Assembly (NCBI GenBank): GCA_023391335.1
Contig: JAEWBG010000018.1
Coordinates: 1-64,000 of the forward strand
Length of the DNA: 64,000 bases
Reading direction: 5' to 3'
DNA from: Pseudomonadota bacterium
GTDB taxonomy: Bacteria > Pseudomonadota > Gammaproteobacteria > Steroidobacterales > Steroidobacteraceae
The notes under the pieces were generated by a model, which was not told the DNA's origin, made no database searches, and saw nothing but the letters and a program-made list of their open reading frames with translations. This document shows, piece by piece, positions 19,701-27,467 of this stretch. Both the position numbers and the translations under genes were made by a program. Position 1 is the first letter of the stretch; every line of letters starts with the position of its first letter.

Positions 19701-19839
19701 CCTGCACATCGGAGAGATCGGGCAACGCGTCCACGGGCGTTCTGGCAATCGCCCAGATTCCCCAACCGCACAGCGCGATCGTGGCCAGTAGCACCAGGAT
19801 CCGATTGCGAATCGACCATTGAATCAGCGCCGCGATCAT
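16720..19839 (-). CDS. cusA: Cu/Ag efflux RND pump CusA (HME4-like)
   Basis: 1039 residues, full-length RND pump. TM4 reads AIAIGAMVDAAVVMIEN, the pattern of monovalent-metal HME4 pumps. RIDMLATGIKSPVGIK contains the Met corresponding to the CusA substrate-binding methionine near position 672 of the E. coli protein, and other Met-rich spots occur in the porter domain. It exports Cu(I)/Ag(I) from the periplasm with CusB and CusC. The start overlaps the end of the cusB gene by 4 bases. The substrate is inferred from the signature. Confidence 0.93.
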   Translation of the reverse strand: MIAALIQWSIRNRILVLLATIALCGWGIWAIARTPVDALPDLSDVQVILRTSYPGQAPQIVEDQVTYPLTTTMLSVPGAKTVRGFSFFGDSFVYILFEDGTDPYWARSRVLEYLSQTKSRLPPQAETSLGPDATGVGWVYEYALIDRTGGHDLSQLRALQDWFLRYELKTLPNVAEVASIGGMVRQYQVVLDPDRLRAYGITQDQVVTAIQNANRETGGSVLEMGEAEYMVRASGYLRSIEDFYSIPLAVSAGTPVQLRDVAHVQIGPEMRRGIAELNGEGEVAGGVVIVRSGKNALETIKAVKERLAQLRTTLPHGVELVTTYDRSGLIERSVTNLTHKLIEEFIVVGLVCGLFLFHLRSALVAIVALPLGILAAFIVMHYQGINANIMSLGGIAIAIGAMVDAAVVMIENAHKHLERWEDAHPDRTIEAGERWALIANAAAEVGPALFFSLLIITLSFVPIFALEAQEGRLFSPLAFTKTYAMAAAAGLSVTLIPVLMGYFIRGRIPPEHANPLSRWLMAIYRPALDRVLAYPKTTLIIAGLLVAITIVPMTQLGSEFMPPLDEGDLLYMPSALPGISVGKVSELLQQTDRMIKSVPEVETVFGKAGRAETATDPAPLEMFETTIRFKPREQWRAGMTPDKLVQELDRVVRVPGLANVWVPPIRNRIDMLATGIKSPVGIKIAGHDLKEIDRLTQQAERLVKAVPGVTSAFAERVTGGRYIDVSIDRNAAARYGLNISDVQSVVSTAIGGMTIGETVEGRERFPISVRYPREIRDSLPALRALPIVTPAGAQIELDDVANISISDGPPMLRSENARLSGWVYVDIRGRDLKSAVREMQSLLSSDLKVPAGYSISWSGQFEYLQRASARLAIVVPVTLLIIFVLLYFLFERIDEAALIMASLPFALIGGIWLLWLLGHNISVASAVGFIALAGVAAEFGVIMLLYLKHAWEERLSKGAASESDLMEAIHEGAILRVRPKAMTVAVIIAGLIPIMIGSGAGSEVMQRIAAPMVGGMITAPLLSMFVLPAAFLLMRSKRT

Positions 19840-21104
19840 GGAGCGTGCGCTCCTTCGCTATGGGTGTGCGCTGAGTTAGGCGCCTCGGATGACGGACTCA
19901 GCCGATCCAGCGCGGATCGCAAGCTCGCCTCCGAATCGATCAAGAACTGGCCCGACAATACGATCGACTGACCTGCCTCGAGGCCTGCATTGATTGCAAT
20001 GAAACCATTGCGTTCTGCGCCGACTTCGACGTTCACGGGATCGAAGCCGCCTCGTTCTCCTGCAACGATCACGACATCGCGGCGTCCCGTGCGGATGACC
20101 GCTTCGCTCGGGACCCACAATTGCTTGTTGTCTGTGTCACTTTCAAACGAGAGCGACGCAAACATCCCCGGCGCAAGTTTTTCGTCAGGGTTGTCGAGTG
20201 CGACACGCACGGTGAGTGTGCGCGTCTGTTCACTCACATCGGGAAGAATGCCGAGCACCTTGCCTTGGAATCGTTCTCCTGGCCACGCCGTGACAGTTGC
20301 GACTACGTCTGCTGCTTTGGTCAGTGCTGCCACTTCAGCTTCAGGTATCTGTGCATTCACCCACACCGTGGCGAGTCCGCTGATTCGCGCAATCGGTGCG
20401 CCCGCGGCAACTGCCGCGCCTTCGCGGACATTGAGCTCGGACACGACACCCGTTCCTGGAGACGTCAACGTCGTGGTTGATTTCACTTTGCGTTCGCGCT
20501 CGATCTCGCGAATCGTTGCACCGGGTACGCCGAGCACTTTTAACCTCTCGCGTGCGGCATCTCGGATCGGTCGGACCTGCGATGAGTCGACATCGAGCAG
20601 GGCGAGATATTCCTGCTCCGCTGCGAGCCAGCCCGGCGCTACCACCTCTGCAATGGGTTGACCTTGGCGTACATGTTCCAAGGGCGCCTTCACGTACAGA
20701 CGATCGATGTAACCCTCGACACGCGATTGCACGAGTGCCGTTTGTCTTTCGTCGAATGCGATCGTCCCCACCGCGTGCAGGCTAAGCGGTATGGCACGTC
20801 GCTCGACTCGAGCGATTCTGATGCCGAGATTTTGCTTGGCTGCGGGATCGATGCGAACCGCGGAGGATTCGACTTCATTTGCATAGACGGGCACTAACTG
20901 CATGTCCATGAAAGGCGACTTACCTGGCTTGTCGAACTTGACGTCCGGCCGCATCGGATCGTGCCAGTACAGCACCTCGCGATCCGACACAGGTGCTGAG
21001 GTTTCTGCTTCGGTGCGCATCCGATGTGAGGCAAAGAAGTAGCTACCGGTCGCTGCAATCAATGCGGTCGCAATGAGCGCCGCTATCCAAGCGCGAGAGC
21101 TCAT
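19836..21104 (-). CDS. cusB: RND periplasmic adaptor CusB
   Basis: Start chosen at 21104 because of the strong GGAGGAGG upstream; 422 residues. The N-terminal signal-anchor is followed by a heavy-metal-binding segment YWHDPMRPDVKFDKPGKS and PFMDMQLVP, typical of CusB-family N-termini, where Met residues receive Cu(I). Lipoyl/hairpin (SRVEGYIDRLYVKAPLEHVRQGQ), barrel and C-terminal domains follow. The last residues are His-rich (SAHTHSEGAHAP). ATGA overlaps at both ends couple it to the cusC and cusA genes. Confidence 0.92.
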   Translation of the reverse strand: MSSRAWIAALIATALIAATGSYFFASHRMRTEAETSAPVSDREVLYWHDPMRPDVKFDKPGKSPFMDMQLVPVYANEVESSAVRIDPAAKQNLGIRIARVERRAIPLSLHAVGTIAFDERQTALVQSRVEGYIDRLYVKAPLEHVRQGQPIAEVVAPGWLAAEQEYLALLDVDSSQVRPIRDAARERLKVLGVPGATIREIERERKVKSTTTLTSPGTGVVSELNVREGAAVAAGAPIARISGLATVWVNAQIPEAEVAALTKAADVVATVTAWPGERFQGKVLGILPDVSEQTRTLTVRVALDNPDEKLAPGMFASLSFESDTDNKQLWVPSEAVIRTGRRDVVIVAGERGGFDPVNVEVGAERNGFIAINAGLEAGQSIVLSGQFLIDSEASLRSALDRLSPSSEAPNSAHTHSEGAHAP

Positions 21105-22360
21105 CGCACCTCCTCCTCGGAATCCAGATATTTCAAGAACGCCCACGCTCGCGCGAGACGCGCCTCGATTTGCGCTCGCTCAGCGAGCAAATCTGCTTCG
21201 CGAATTCGCGCTTCGATCAGTTCACGAAGCGCGCCCGCTCCCGCACCGTAGGCTGCCTGGGCGGCGTGCGTCGCCTGCTGCGCCAAGGGCAGTCGTTCCT
21301 GCTCCATTAATATGAGTCGTTCGCGTGCCGCATCCCATGCCGCAAGCTGCGAACGCGTTTCGGCCGTATGCATTCTCAGTTCCGATTCACGCTTTGCCTC
21401 AAGCCCGCTAACCTCGGCATTTGCGGCCCGAATCTCCGGATCTTGACGATGAGCGGCAAACACCGGCAGCCCCACTCGGAATTGCAGGGAAACCATGTCC
21501 GCGAATGCAGCCCCGCGCTTCGCGTACGCGAGTTCAACACTAACGTCGGGGTGCTTCGCGGCTTTGGCCATATCGGCTTGGCTGCGTGCCGCCACGATTT
21601 GCTGATCCAACGTTCGCACGAGCGCATGACGGTGCAGAGAACTTAGTAGCGTCTCACGGGGCATCGGCAACCGCTCCATCGAGGGCGACTCGCCCGGAGA
21701 CACATCGTCCTCGCCAATCCATTGCTCAAGTCTTGCGCGCGCTGACTGCTCGCTCTCGTGCGCTTCGAAAAGCCGATCCTTGAGTTGTACGACGACGCTC
21801 TGCGCATTCAATGCATCGGCAGTGGAACTCTGCCCGGCCGCAAGCGAGCTCTGTTGCACCTTGGCTTGTAGTTCCGCTTGCTCGATCAGTGTTTGCAGCG
21901 CACTCACCAACTTGCCTGCACTCGCTAACTCCGACCATGCAATGGAGGTCTCGCGAGCCACGTCCAGTTGCGCCTGCGTGAGCTCCGCATCCGCTTCGTC
22001 GACCTGCGCCTGCGCAAGACCACGATCGGCCGCACGTTTTGAGGAGTTGGGAAGCGTCTGCATGACGCCGACGCGCCGCATGGTCATGAAGTCATCGGAG
22101 AGCGAGTAGGCGCTGCTTCCTTCGATCGGCACATTGTCCAGACCCAGAATCAATTCGGGATCGGGTAGACGCCCTGCGGACTCGACACGTGCCTGCGCGG
22201 CCTCGAGTCCAGAGCGCTGGCTTTGGAGCATCGGCGCACGCTGAATCGCGAGCCGGACTGCATCGTCATGAGAAAGAGAACGCGCGTATGCGTCGCCGAT
22301 GAAGAGGGCACTCGCACACAGCAGCAATCGACACGCAAACCGGCCTTGACCCTGTGTCAT
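21101..22360 (-). CDS. cusC: outer-membrane efflux protein CusC-like (TolC family)
   Basis: From the ATG at 22360 (AAGGTG upstream), 419 residues, with a signal peptide (LLLCASALFIGDAYA). Two helical efflux repeats: HDDAVRLAIQRAPML and, about 220 residues later, RTLDQQIVAARSQADMAKAAKHPDVS. It lacks an obvious lipobox, unlike E. coli CusC, so it resembles the TolC/CzcC style. Its stop overlaps the start of cusB. Forms the outer channel of this Cu/Ag pump. Confidence 0.88.
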   Translation of the reverse strand: MTQGQGRFACRLLLCASALFIGDAYARSLSHDDAVRLAIQRAPMLQSQRSGLEAAQARVESAGRLPDPELILGLDNVPIEGSSAYSLSDDFMTMRRVGVMQTLPNSSKRAADRGLAQAQVDEADAELTQAQLDVARETSIAWSELASAGKLVSALQTLIEQAELQAKVQQSSLAAGQSSTADALNAQSVVVQLKDRLFEAHESEQSARARLEQWIGEDDVSPGESPSMERLPMPRETLLSSLHRHALVRTLDQQIVAARSQADMAKAAKHPDVSVELAYAKRGAAFADMVSLQFRVGLPVFAAHRQDPEIRAANAEVSGLEAKRESELRMHTAETRSQLAAWDAARERLILMEQERLPLAQQATHAAQAAYGAGAGALRELIEARIREADLLAERAQIEARLARAWAFLKYLDSEEEVR

Positions 22361-22469
22361 GGCAACACCTTGAGCAATTGAATGCGCACAAGCAGACGTG
22401 CTCGAGAGCACTCGCGAAATTGGGAGGTAGAACGCGACTGGCGTAGCCAGTCCAGCTCAAGTCACGGCG

Positions 22470-22850
22470 TTAGAGCCGCAATCGCCCGGTTTCTAGGTAG
22501 AGGCGGGAAGAGTCGTGCAGTTGCCCAACGAGAACGGGCACCGCAGGAATAGCAGAAACGGCCGGAGGGATGGTCGAGAACTCGGACGCGGCAATCCCGC
22601 TGCTTGAACCATCGTCGTTGAACGTTGGCTTGGCGTAATCAGATGCAACGAATGCAGCTGGATTCTGCCCGGACTGCACTGAGCAACATGCAGCCGTTTG
22701 GAGCGACGCATCGCGAATCGGTGAACAAGGTGCGGATCCGCCTTCCGGACAGCAATCACTCTGCTCGGTCTGTCCCGTGCAAGCCCAGCTCGGCACGACT
22801 CCGATGAGTGCCACGCATGCAAGTAGTAACAAAAGACCGCGACGGATCAT
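22470..22850 (-). CDS. Cys-rich small secreted protein heading the cus operon
   Basis: 126 residues with a signal peptide (LLLLLACVALIGVVPSWA) and a Cys-rich mature N-terminus with two CC pairs (SDCCPEGG; AACCSVQSG) plus single Cys residues, able to bind Cu(I). The C-terminal half is low-complexity Ala/Pro/Ser. It lies 109 bp upstream of cusC in the same direction, an arrangement parallel to the leader gene of the czc operon. No named family recognised; periplasmic metal sensor, chaperone or leader are alternatives. Confidence 0.65.
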   Translation of the reverse strand: MIRRGLLLLLACVALIGVVPSWACTGQTEQSDCCPEGGSAPCSPIRDASLQTAACCSVQSGQNPAAFVASDYAKPTFNDDGSSSGIAASEFSTIPPAVSAIPAVPVLVGQLHDSSRLYLETGRLRL

Positions 22851-22981
22851 GCGGCGAGTCTAGGGTGGCTGGCCGCTCTGGAGCAACCGAGATCGGATAG
22901 CGGATTCCCCGCATGTGTGACGTGTGCACGCCTCCTTTGCACGCCACACATCGATGTCCCCTGCTGCTCGGTCTGTGAGTC

Positions 22982-24250
22982 CTATCGAGTAGATCGGCTA
23001 CTGGCCGACTTCCGCATCAGATACATCGCTACTCCAAGCGCTGCCGCACTCGCGAACGCAGCGCCCGCCAAGAACGTGGCTTTGGGTCCCACCTCGCTCC
23101 ACAGCGCACCGGCAATCACGCTCGCGAGCAGCACGAACACACCCGTCACGAGGTTGTACACGCCGAATGCGGTGCCGCGCAGATCCGCCGGCGCTTCGTC
23201 GGCGATCAACTTCGAGAACAGTCCTTGCGTCAGCGCCATGTGTGCGCCCCACAGCGCCGCACCGATCAACAGTGTTTCAGTGGATGCGGTAAAGGCAAGA
23301 ACAAAGTCGGCCGCGATCAACACGACCAAGCCGAGCAACAGCAGTGAACGATGACTGACGCGATCCGATGCGTGACCCGCCGGATAGGCCAATCCCGCGT
23401 AGACGACATTCATGACCACCATGATGAGCGGCACGTAGCCCATCGCTAGACCTACGTTCTGCGCGCGCAATACGAGAAACGCCTCGCTGAACCGCGCGAG
23501 TGTAAAGATGGAAGCCAGTGCAACGATCGACCAGTAGCGTTGTTTGAGCAGGCGTGCACTAGACCATGAGATTCGCTTTGTTGCCGACGGATCCGCAGAC
23601 GGATCGCCGTGCTCGTGCTCCGGTTCACGCACAAAAAACGTCAACAGCGCCACGGCGATAAACGCAGGCGCAACGCTCACCCATAGCACGGCGCGAATGT
23701 CGCTCGCGAGCCAGCTCATGAATAACAATGCGAGCAATGGGCCCACGAATGCGCCGACGGAATCCAGCGCCTGACGCAATCCATACGCAGCGCCACGAGA
23801 TTGAGCTGGAGTGATGTCAGCGATCAAAGCATCGCGGGGTGCTCCGCGAATTCCCTTGCCGACTCGATCCGTAAATCTCGCGGCGGCGACCCAACTAATC
23901 GATCCTGCCAACGGGAAGATCGGCTTCGTGAGTGCGGCGAGTCCGTACCCCAATACCACCAGCGGTTTGCGACGTCGCAACCGATCGCTCAACGCGCCCG
24001 AAAACACCTTCGTCACCATCGCGATCGATTCAGCCACCCCTTCGATCAACCCGATCGCAACCATCCCAACACCCAGCACGGATGACATGAAGAGCGGCAG
24101 CAGGCTGTGCACGAGTTCGGACGAGGTGTCCATGAACATCGATGTGAGACCCAGCGCCCAGATGCTGCCAGGCAGGCGACGTATCGCCAGCTGTGCCTCA
24201 GACTCTTGTGCCTGGGGCAACTTGGACGAGTTGGGTTCAGGGTGACTCAT
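22982..24250 (-). CDS. MFS transporter
   Basis: 422 residues, 12 hydrophobic segments, with the MFS loop 2-3 motif GALSDRLRRRKPLVVLGYG and an RVGKGIRGAPRDALIAD segment of the subgroup often seen beside heavy-metal genes. It is on the same strand as the cus operon but 131 bp upstream, so it may be its own unit. The substrate is unknown. A tandem-repeat array starts about 30 bp before its start codon, leaving little room for a conventional promoter; transcription may begin within or beyond the array. Confidence 0.85.
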   Translation of the reverse strand: MSHPEPNSSKLPQAQESEAQLAIRRLPGSIWALGLTSMFMDTSSELVHSLLPLFMSSVLGVGMVAIGLIEGVAESIAMVTKVFSGALSDRLRRRKPLVVLGYGLAALTKPIFPLAGSISWVAAARFTDRVGKGIRGAPRDALIADITPAQSRGAAYGLRQALDSVGAFVGPLLALLFMSWLASDIRAVLWVSVAPAFIAVALLTFFVREPEHEHGDPSADPSATKRISWSSARLLKQRYWSIVALASIFTLARFSEAFLVLRAQNVGLAMGYVPLIMVVMNVVYAGLAYPAGHASDRVSHRSLLLLGLVVLIAADFVLAFTASTETLLIGAALWGAHMALTQGLFSKLIADEAPADLRGTAFGVYNLVTGVFVLLASVIAGALWSEVGPKATFLAGAAFASAAALGVAMYLMRKSASSRSTR

Positions 24251-24282
24251 AGACTCTCAACATTTGTTAGCTCCCTTCCGAG

Positions 24283-24870
24283 TTCTGGCTTGCCAACGGC
24301 TTCCCTGCGCGTAGCGCTTGCCTGCCGACAGGCTTGCCTGCCGATAAGCGCACTCGCGCGATCGGCTCGCCTCCTGCTCTCACCTCTTCTCCAACTTCTG
24401 GCCTGCCGACGGCTTCCCTGCGCATAGCGCTTGCCTGCCGACAGGCTTGCCTGCCGATCAGCGCAATGCCGCGATCGGCTCACCTCCTGTTCTTATCGCT
24501 GATAAGCGCATTGCCGCGATCGGCTCACCTCCCGTTCTTATCGCCGATAAGCACAGTGCTGCCATCGGCTCACCTCCTGCTCTTATCTCTTCTCCGTCTT
24601 CTGGCCTGCCAACGGCTTCCCTGCGCATAGCGCTTGCCTGCCGACAGGCTTGCCTGCCGATCAGCGCAGTGCCGCGATCGGCTCGCCTCTTCCTCTCACC
24701 TCTTCTCCGCCTTCTGGCCTGCCAACGGCTTCCCTGCGCATAGCGCTTGCCTGCCGATAGGCTTGCCTGCCGATCAGCGCAATGCCGCGATCGGCTCGCC
24801 TCCTGCTCTTATCGCCGATCAGCGCAATGCCGCGATCGGCTCGCCTCCTTCTCTCACCTCTTCTCCGTCT
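24283..24870 (+). repeat. mini-hairpin tandem array, 113-bp units
   Basis: The word TTCTGGCCTGCC(A/G)ACGGC recurs at 24283, 24396, 24599 and 24712, giving 113-bp units with two extra ~45-bp sub-units inserted in the second. Each unit is a chain of short palindromes: GCGC-NTA-GCGC, GCCT-GCCGAC-AGGC, and GCCGAT...ATCGGC, separated by pyrimidine-rich links such as CTCACCTCTTCTCC. No coding gene is credible here; open frames arise because the repeat lacks stops. It fills the divergent spacer between the MFS gene and the third RND system. Confidence 0.85.
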
Positions 24871-24973
24871 TCTCGCGTCGTCAACGTTAATGTGCGCCTG
24901 AGATTGGTTTCGACCAACATCGACGTCCTACCGAATTTCGCCCCAGGTATGGAGCACCTCGCGCATTTGGGCA

Positions 24974-26452
24974 ATGATCTGCCTCGCTTACGTTCAACAT
25001 CAACCAAGAATCGTGACCGGCAAAGACGATAGCGCAGACGAACGACCGAATGAGCGCAGCAGAGCGGGGGGACGCTCGATCGCTTACGTCTGCGCCTGCC
25101 TGGCGCTGCCACTTGCCAGTTGTACGTACTCTCCGCTTGCTGAAAGACCCAGCCTGCCATCCGAGTTCGAACACCGCTCGACGCTTGCGGCGCAATGGCC
25201 CGCGGCCGATTGGTACACGCAGTTCGGAAGCGATGAACTCTCCCGTCTCATTCAGGAAGCGCGCGACCACAATCTCGATCTCGCAGCGGCGATCGCTCGC
25301 ACCAAGCAAGCCGACGCTCACGCTCGTGCCGCGGGAGCGGCATTGCTGCCGCAGATCGATGTCGGGCCGAGCGTGACCTACGCAGCAGGGAAAGCCAACG
25401 GCCGCTCGGCGCATGAGACCGATTGGTCCGTGTTGGCGAATGCGAGTTACGAAGTCGATTTCTGGGGCAAGAACGCTGCGGCGCGTAACTCAGCGCAATT
25501 CGCCGCCCTCGCTTCGCACACTGACGAGGCCGTCGTTGCGCTCACGGTTGCAACGTCCGTCGCCAGCGAATACTTCAATGTGCTCTCGTTGCATGAACGC
25601 GTCGAATTGGCGCGCGACAATCTACGGTCGAGCCATGAAGTCTTGGATGCGATCGAAGCGCGTTTCAACGCCGGCGCGGCATCCGCTGTCGAACTCAGCA
25701 CGCAACGCGCTGCAGTGGCGAATGCTGAACTCGCGATTGCTCCTCTAGAGCAACAAGAAACGGAGGCGCGCGGCGCCCTGGCGATTTTGCTGGGTCAACC
25801 TCCGGAAGGATTCGTTCCGAAGAGCGGCACTTTGAACGACCTAACCGAACCTCGCATCGGTGCAGGTCTGCCGTCCGAGTTGTTGACGCGTCGTCCTGAC
25901 ATCGTCAGTGCGGAAGCGAATCTCGAGGCCGCACACGCAGATTTGACCGCCGCGCGTTCAGCCCTCTTTCCTGCGTTCACCTTGAGCATTGGCGCCGGAG
26001 TGCGGCATCCCGCGTTGGACGCTGCGGTGACGACGCTCGAAGGGACGGGCCCCTCCATCTCGGCAACAGCAGCGCTCGTCCAGACAATCTTCGACCACGG
26101 CCTCCGCCGCGCAGCAAACGAGGAAGCGGCAGCGAAAGAAGAGGAACTGCTGGCGAACTACCGCAAAGCCATCCTGGATGCATTGCTCGACGTGGAATCC
26201 GCCGCAGCTGCGATCGAGCATTTGAATGCGCAACAGCAAGCGCAAAGAGTCAGTCTCGAACAGAGCATGCGTGCGTATGACGCCGCGCGGCTGCGATACC
26301 AGGCGGGGTCTGGCGATTTTCTGACGGTGCTCGAGGCGCAGCGCTCGTTGTATGCGGCACGCGATCAAAACAGCCAGTACCGATTGGCCCGGTTGCAGGC
26401 GCTGGTGACCTTGTTCAAAGCGCTGGGCGGCGGATGGCACGCGGCCGAGTGA
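24974..26452 (+). CDS. NodT-family outer-membrane efflux lipoprotein
   Basis: 492 residues from this ATG; a GTG at 25013 is an equally possible start. The signal YVCACLALPLASC ends in a lipobox Cys, so it is probably a lipoprotein. WYTQFGSDELSRLIQEARDHNLDL and RADAxARAAGA-like helices, plus the second repeat LTRRPDIVSAEANLEAAHADLTAARSALFP (given here only as context), are hallmarks of NodT/OprM channels. It forms the outer-membrane tunnel of the third RND system, 25 bp ahead of the adaptor gene. Confidence 0.88.
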   Translation: MICLAYVQHQPRIVTGKDDSADERPNERSRAGGRSIAYVCACLALPLASCTYSPLAERPSLPSEFEHRSTLAAQWPAADWYTQFGSDELSRLIQEARDHNLDLAAAIARTKQADAHARAAGAALLPQIDVGPSVTYAAGKANGRSAHETDWSVLANASYEVDFWGKNAAARNSAQFAALASHTDEAVVALTVATSVASEYFNVLSLHERVELARDNLRSSHEVLDAIEARFNAGAASAVELSTQRAAVANAELAIAPLEQQETEARGALAILLGQPPEGFVPKSGTLNDLTEPRIGAGLPSELLTRRPDIVSAEANLEAAHADLTAARSALFPAFTLSIGAGVRHPALDAAVTTLEGTGPSISATAALVQTIFDHGLRRAANEEAAAKEEELLANYRKAILDALLDVESAAAAIEHLNAQQQAQRVSLEQSMRAYDAARLRYQAGSGDFLTVLEAQRSLYAARDQNSQYRLARLQALVTLFKALGGGWHAAE

Positions 26453-26477
26453 TGGCCAACGCAAGTTCGATACGCAT

Positions 26478-27467
26478 ATGAGAATACGAATTCATTTCCG
26501 CTCGGCTGCACGCACCTTTTTGACGATATGTGCGCTCAGTCTATTGGCGATCGGCTGCTCAGCCGATCATGACGATGAGGATGACAAGCCCCGAGCGGCG
26601 TTGGCACAGCACACCGAAAATGCAGGGGTGACGCTCACAACGGAAGAAATCGAGAAAGGCGGCATCAAAACTCAGCCTGCGGAAGCGGCCACCTACGTTC
26701 CGCAAGCTCGAGGATTCGCTGTCGTCTTGCCTCACGATGCGATAGCGCAGTCAGTATCGGACGTCATCACCGCCGCAGCGGCCCGACAGCAAAGCAAAGC
26801 AGCACTGGCCAGAGTGGAAGGTCTCGCCGCAACGCCAGGTGCATTTTCAGCAGAGACGCTGGAATCCGCTCGACGTCAGGCTCAAGCGGATGAAGCGGCG
26901 TACGCATTAGCGCGCCGCAAGCTGTCGGCAAGTTGGGGCGAGGCCTCTCCTTGGGGCGAAGATGAACACAGCGACACCCTCGCGAAAGTCGCAGCCGGTC
27001 GCTTGCAGCTCATTCGCGCCACATTTCCTTTCGGCTCGCTGAATCGCAGCGTGCCGAGTCGTCTCACTTTCGCTTCGCTCTCTTCGCAGGAGTCAGCGCA
27101 CGCCGAAACCAGCACGTCGGTTTGGAATGCACCTGCCGATGCGTCGATCCCAGGGCACAGCGTTTTCGCTTTGCTTGCAGGAAACAAATTCAGCGAGGGC
27201 GAGCGATTGGATGCGGAGGCGCCCGCAGGCGATCCTTTGCAGGGCGTGGCCGTTCCCGCATCCGCCGTCGTCGTTTACGACGGCGCATCGTGGGCCTATG
27301 TCGAAGATCAGCCCGGTCACTTCGAACGCCGCGCCATCGACAGCCAGCGCAGCACGTCGGCGGGATATTTTGCTGAAAGCGGTATCGAAGCAGGCGCACA
27401 GATCGTCGTCGCAGGCAGCGCACTCGTGCTCGCGCGCGAAATCAATCCGGACACGGAAGCCGACTGA
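26478..27467 (+). CDS. atypical RND periplasmic adaptor
   Basis: 329 residues. A lipoprotein signal ends LLAIGC, followed by an acidic His/Asp patch (SADHDDEDDK) that could bind metal. The usual glycine-rich lipoyl motif (G-x2-V-x3-G) is not evident. There is one short helical stretch (residues about 90-150), then beta-rich barrel/MP parts (VAVPASAVVVYDGASWAYVED). Position between the outer-membrane and pump genes identifies it as the adaptor. Its stop shares one base with the pump start (TGATG). Shorter and more divergent than CzcB or CusB here. Confidence 0.75.
   Translation: MRIRIHFRSAARTFLTICALSLLAIGCSADHDDEDDKPRAALAQHTENAGVTLTTEEIEKGGIKTQPAEAATYVPQARGFAVVLPHDAIAQSVSDVITAAAARQQSKAALARVEGLAATPGAFSAETLESARRQAQADEAAYALARRKLSASWGEASPWGEDEHSDTLAKVAAGRLQLIRATFPFGSLNRSVPSRLTFASLSSQESAHAETSTSVWNAPADASIPGHSVFALLAGNKFSEGERLDAEAPAGDPLQGVAVPASAVVVYDGASWAYVEDQPGHFERRAIDSQRSTSAGYFAESGIEAGAQIVVAGSALVLAREINPDTEAD

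Noticed and set aside
24283..24870. CRISPR array
   Set aside because: No constant repeat separated by unique spacers of fixed size; the spacing units are themselves repeats, and no cas gene is present.
24334..25032. Open frames of ~100-130 residues across the 24-kb array
   Set aside because: The translations are repeats of the 113-bp unit (ACRQACLPIS), a result of stop-free palindromes.
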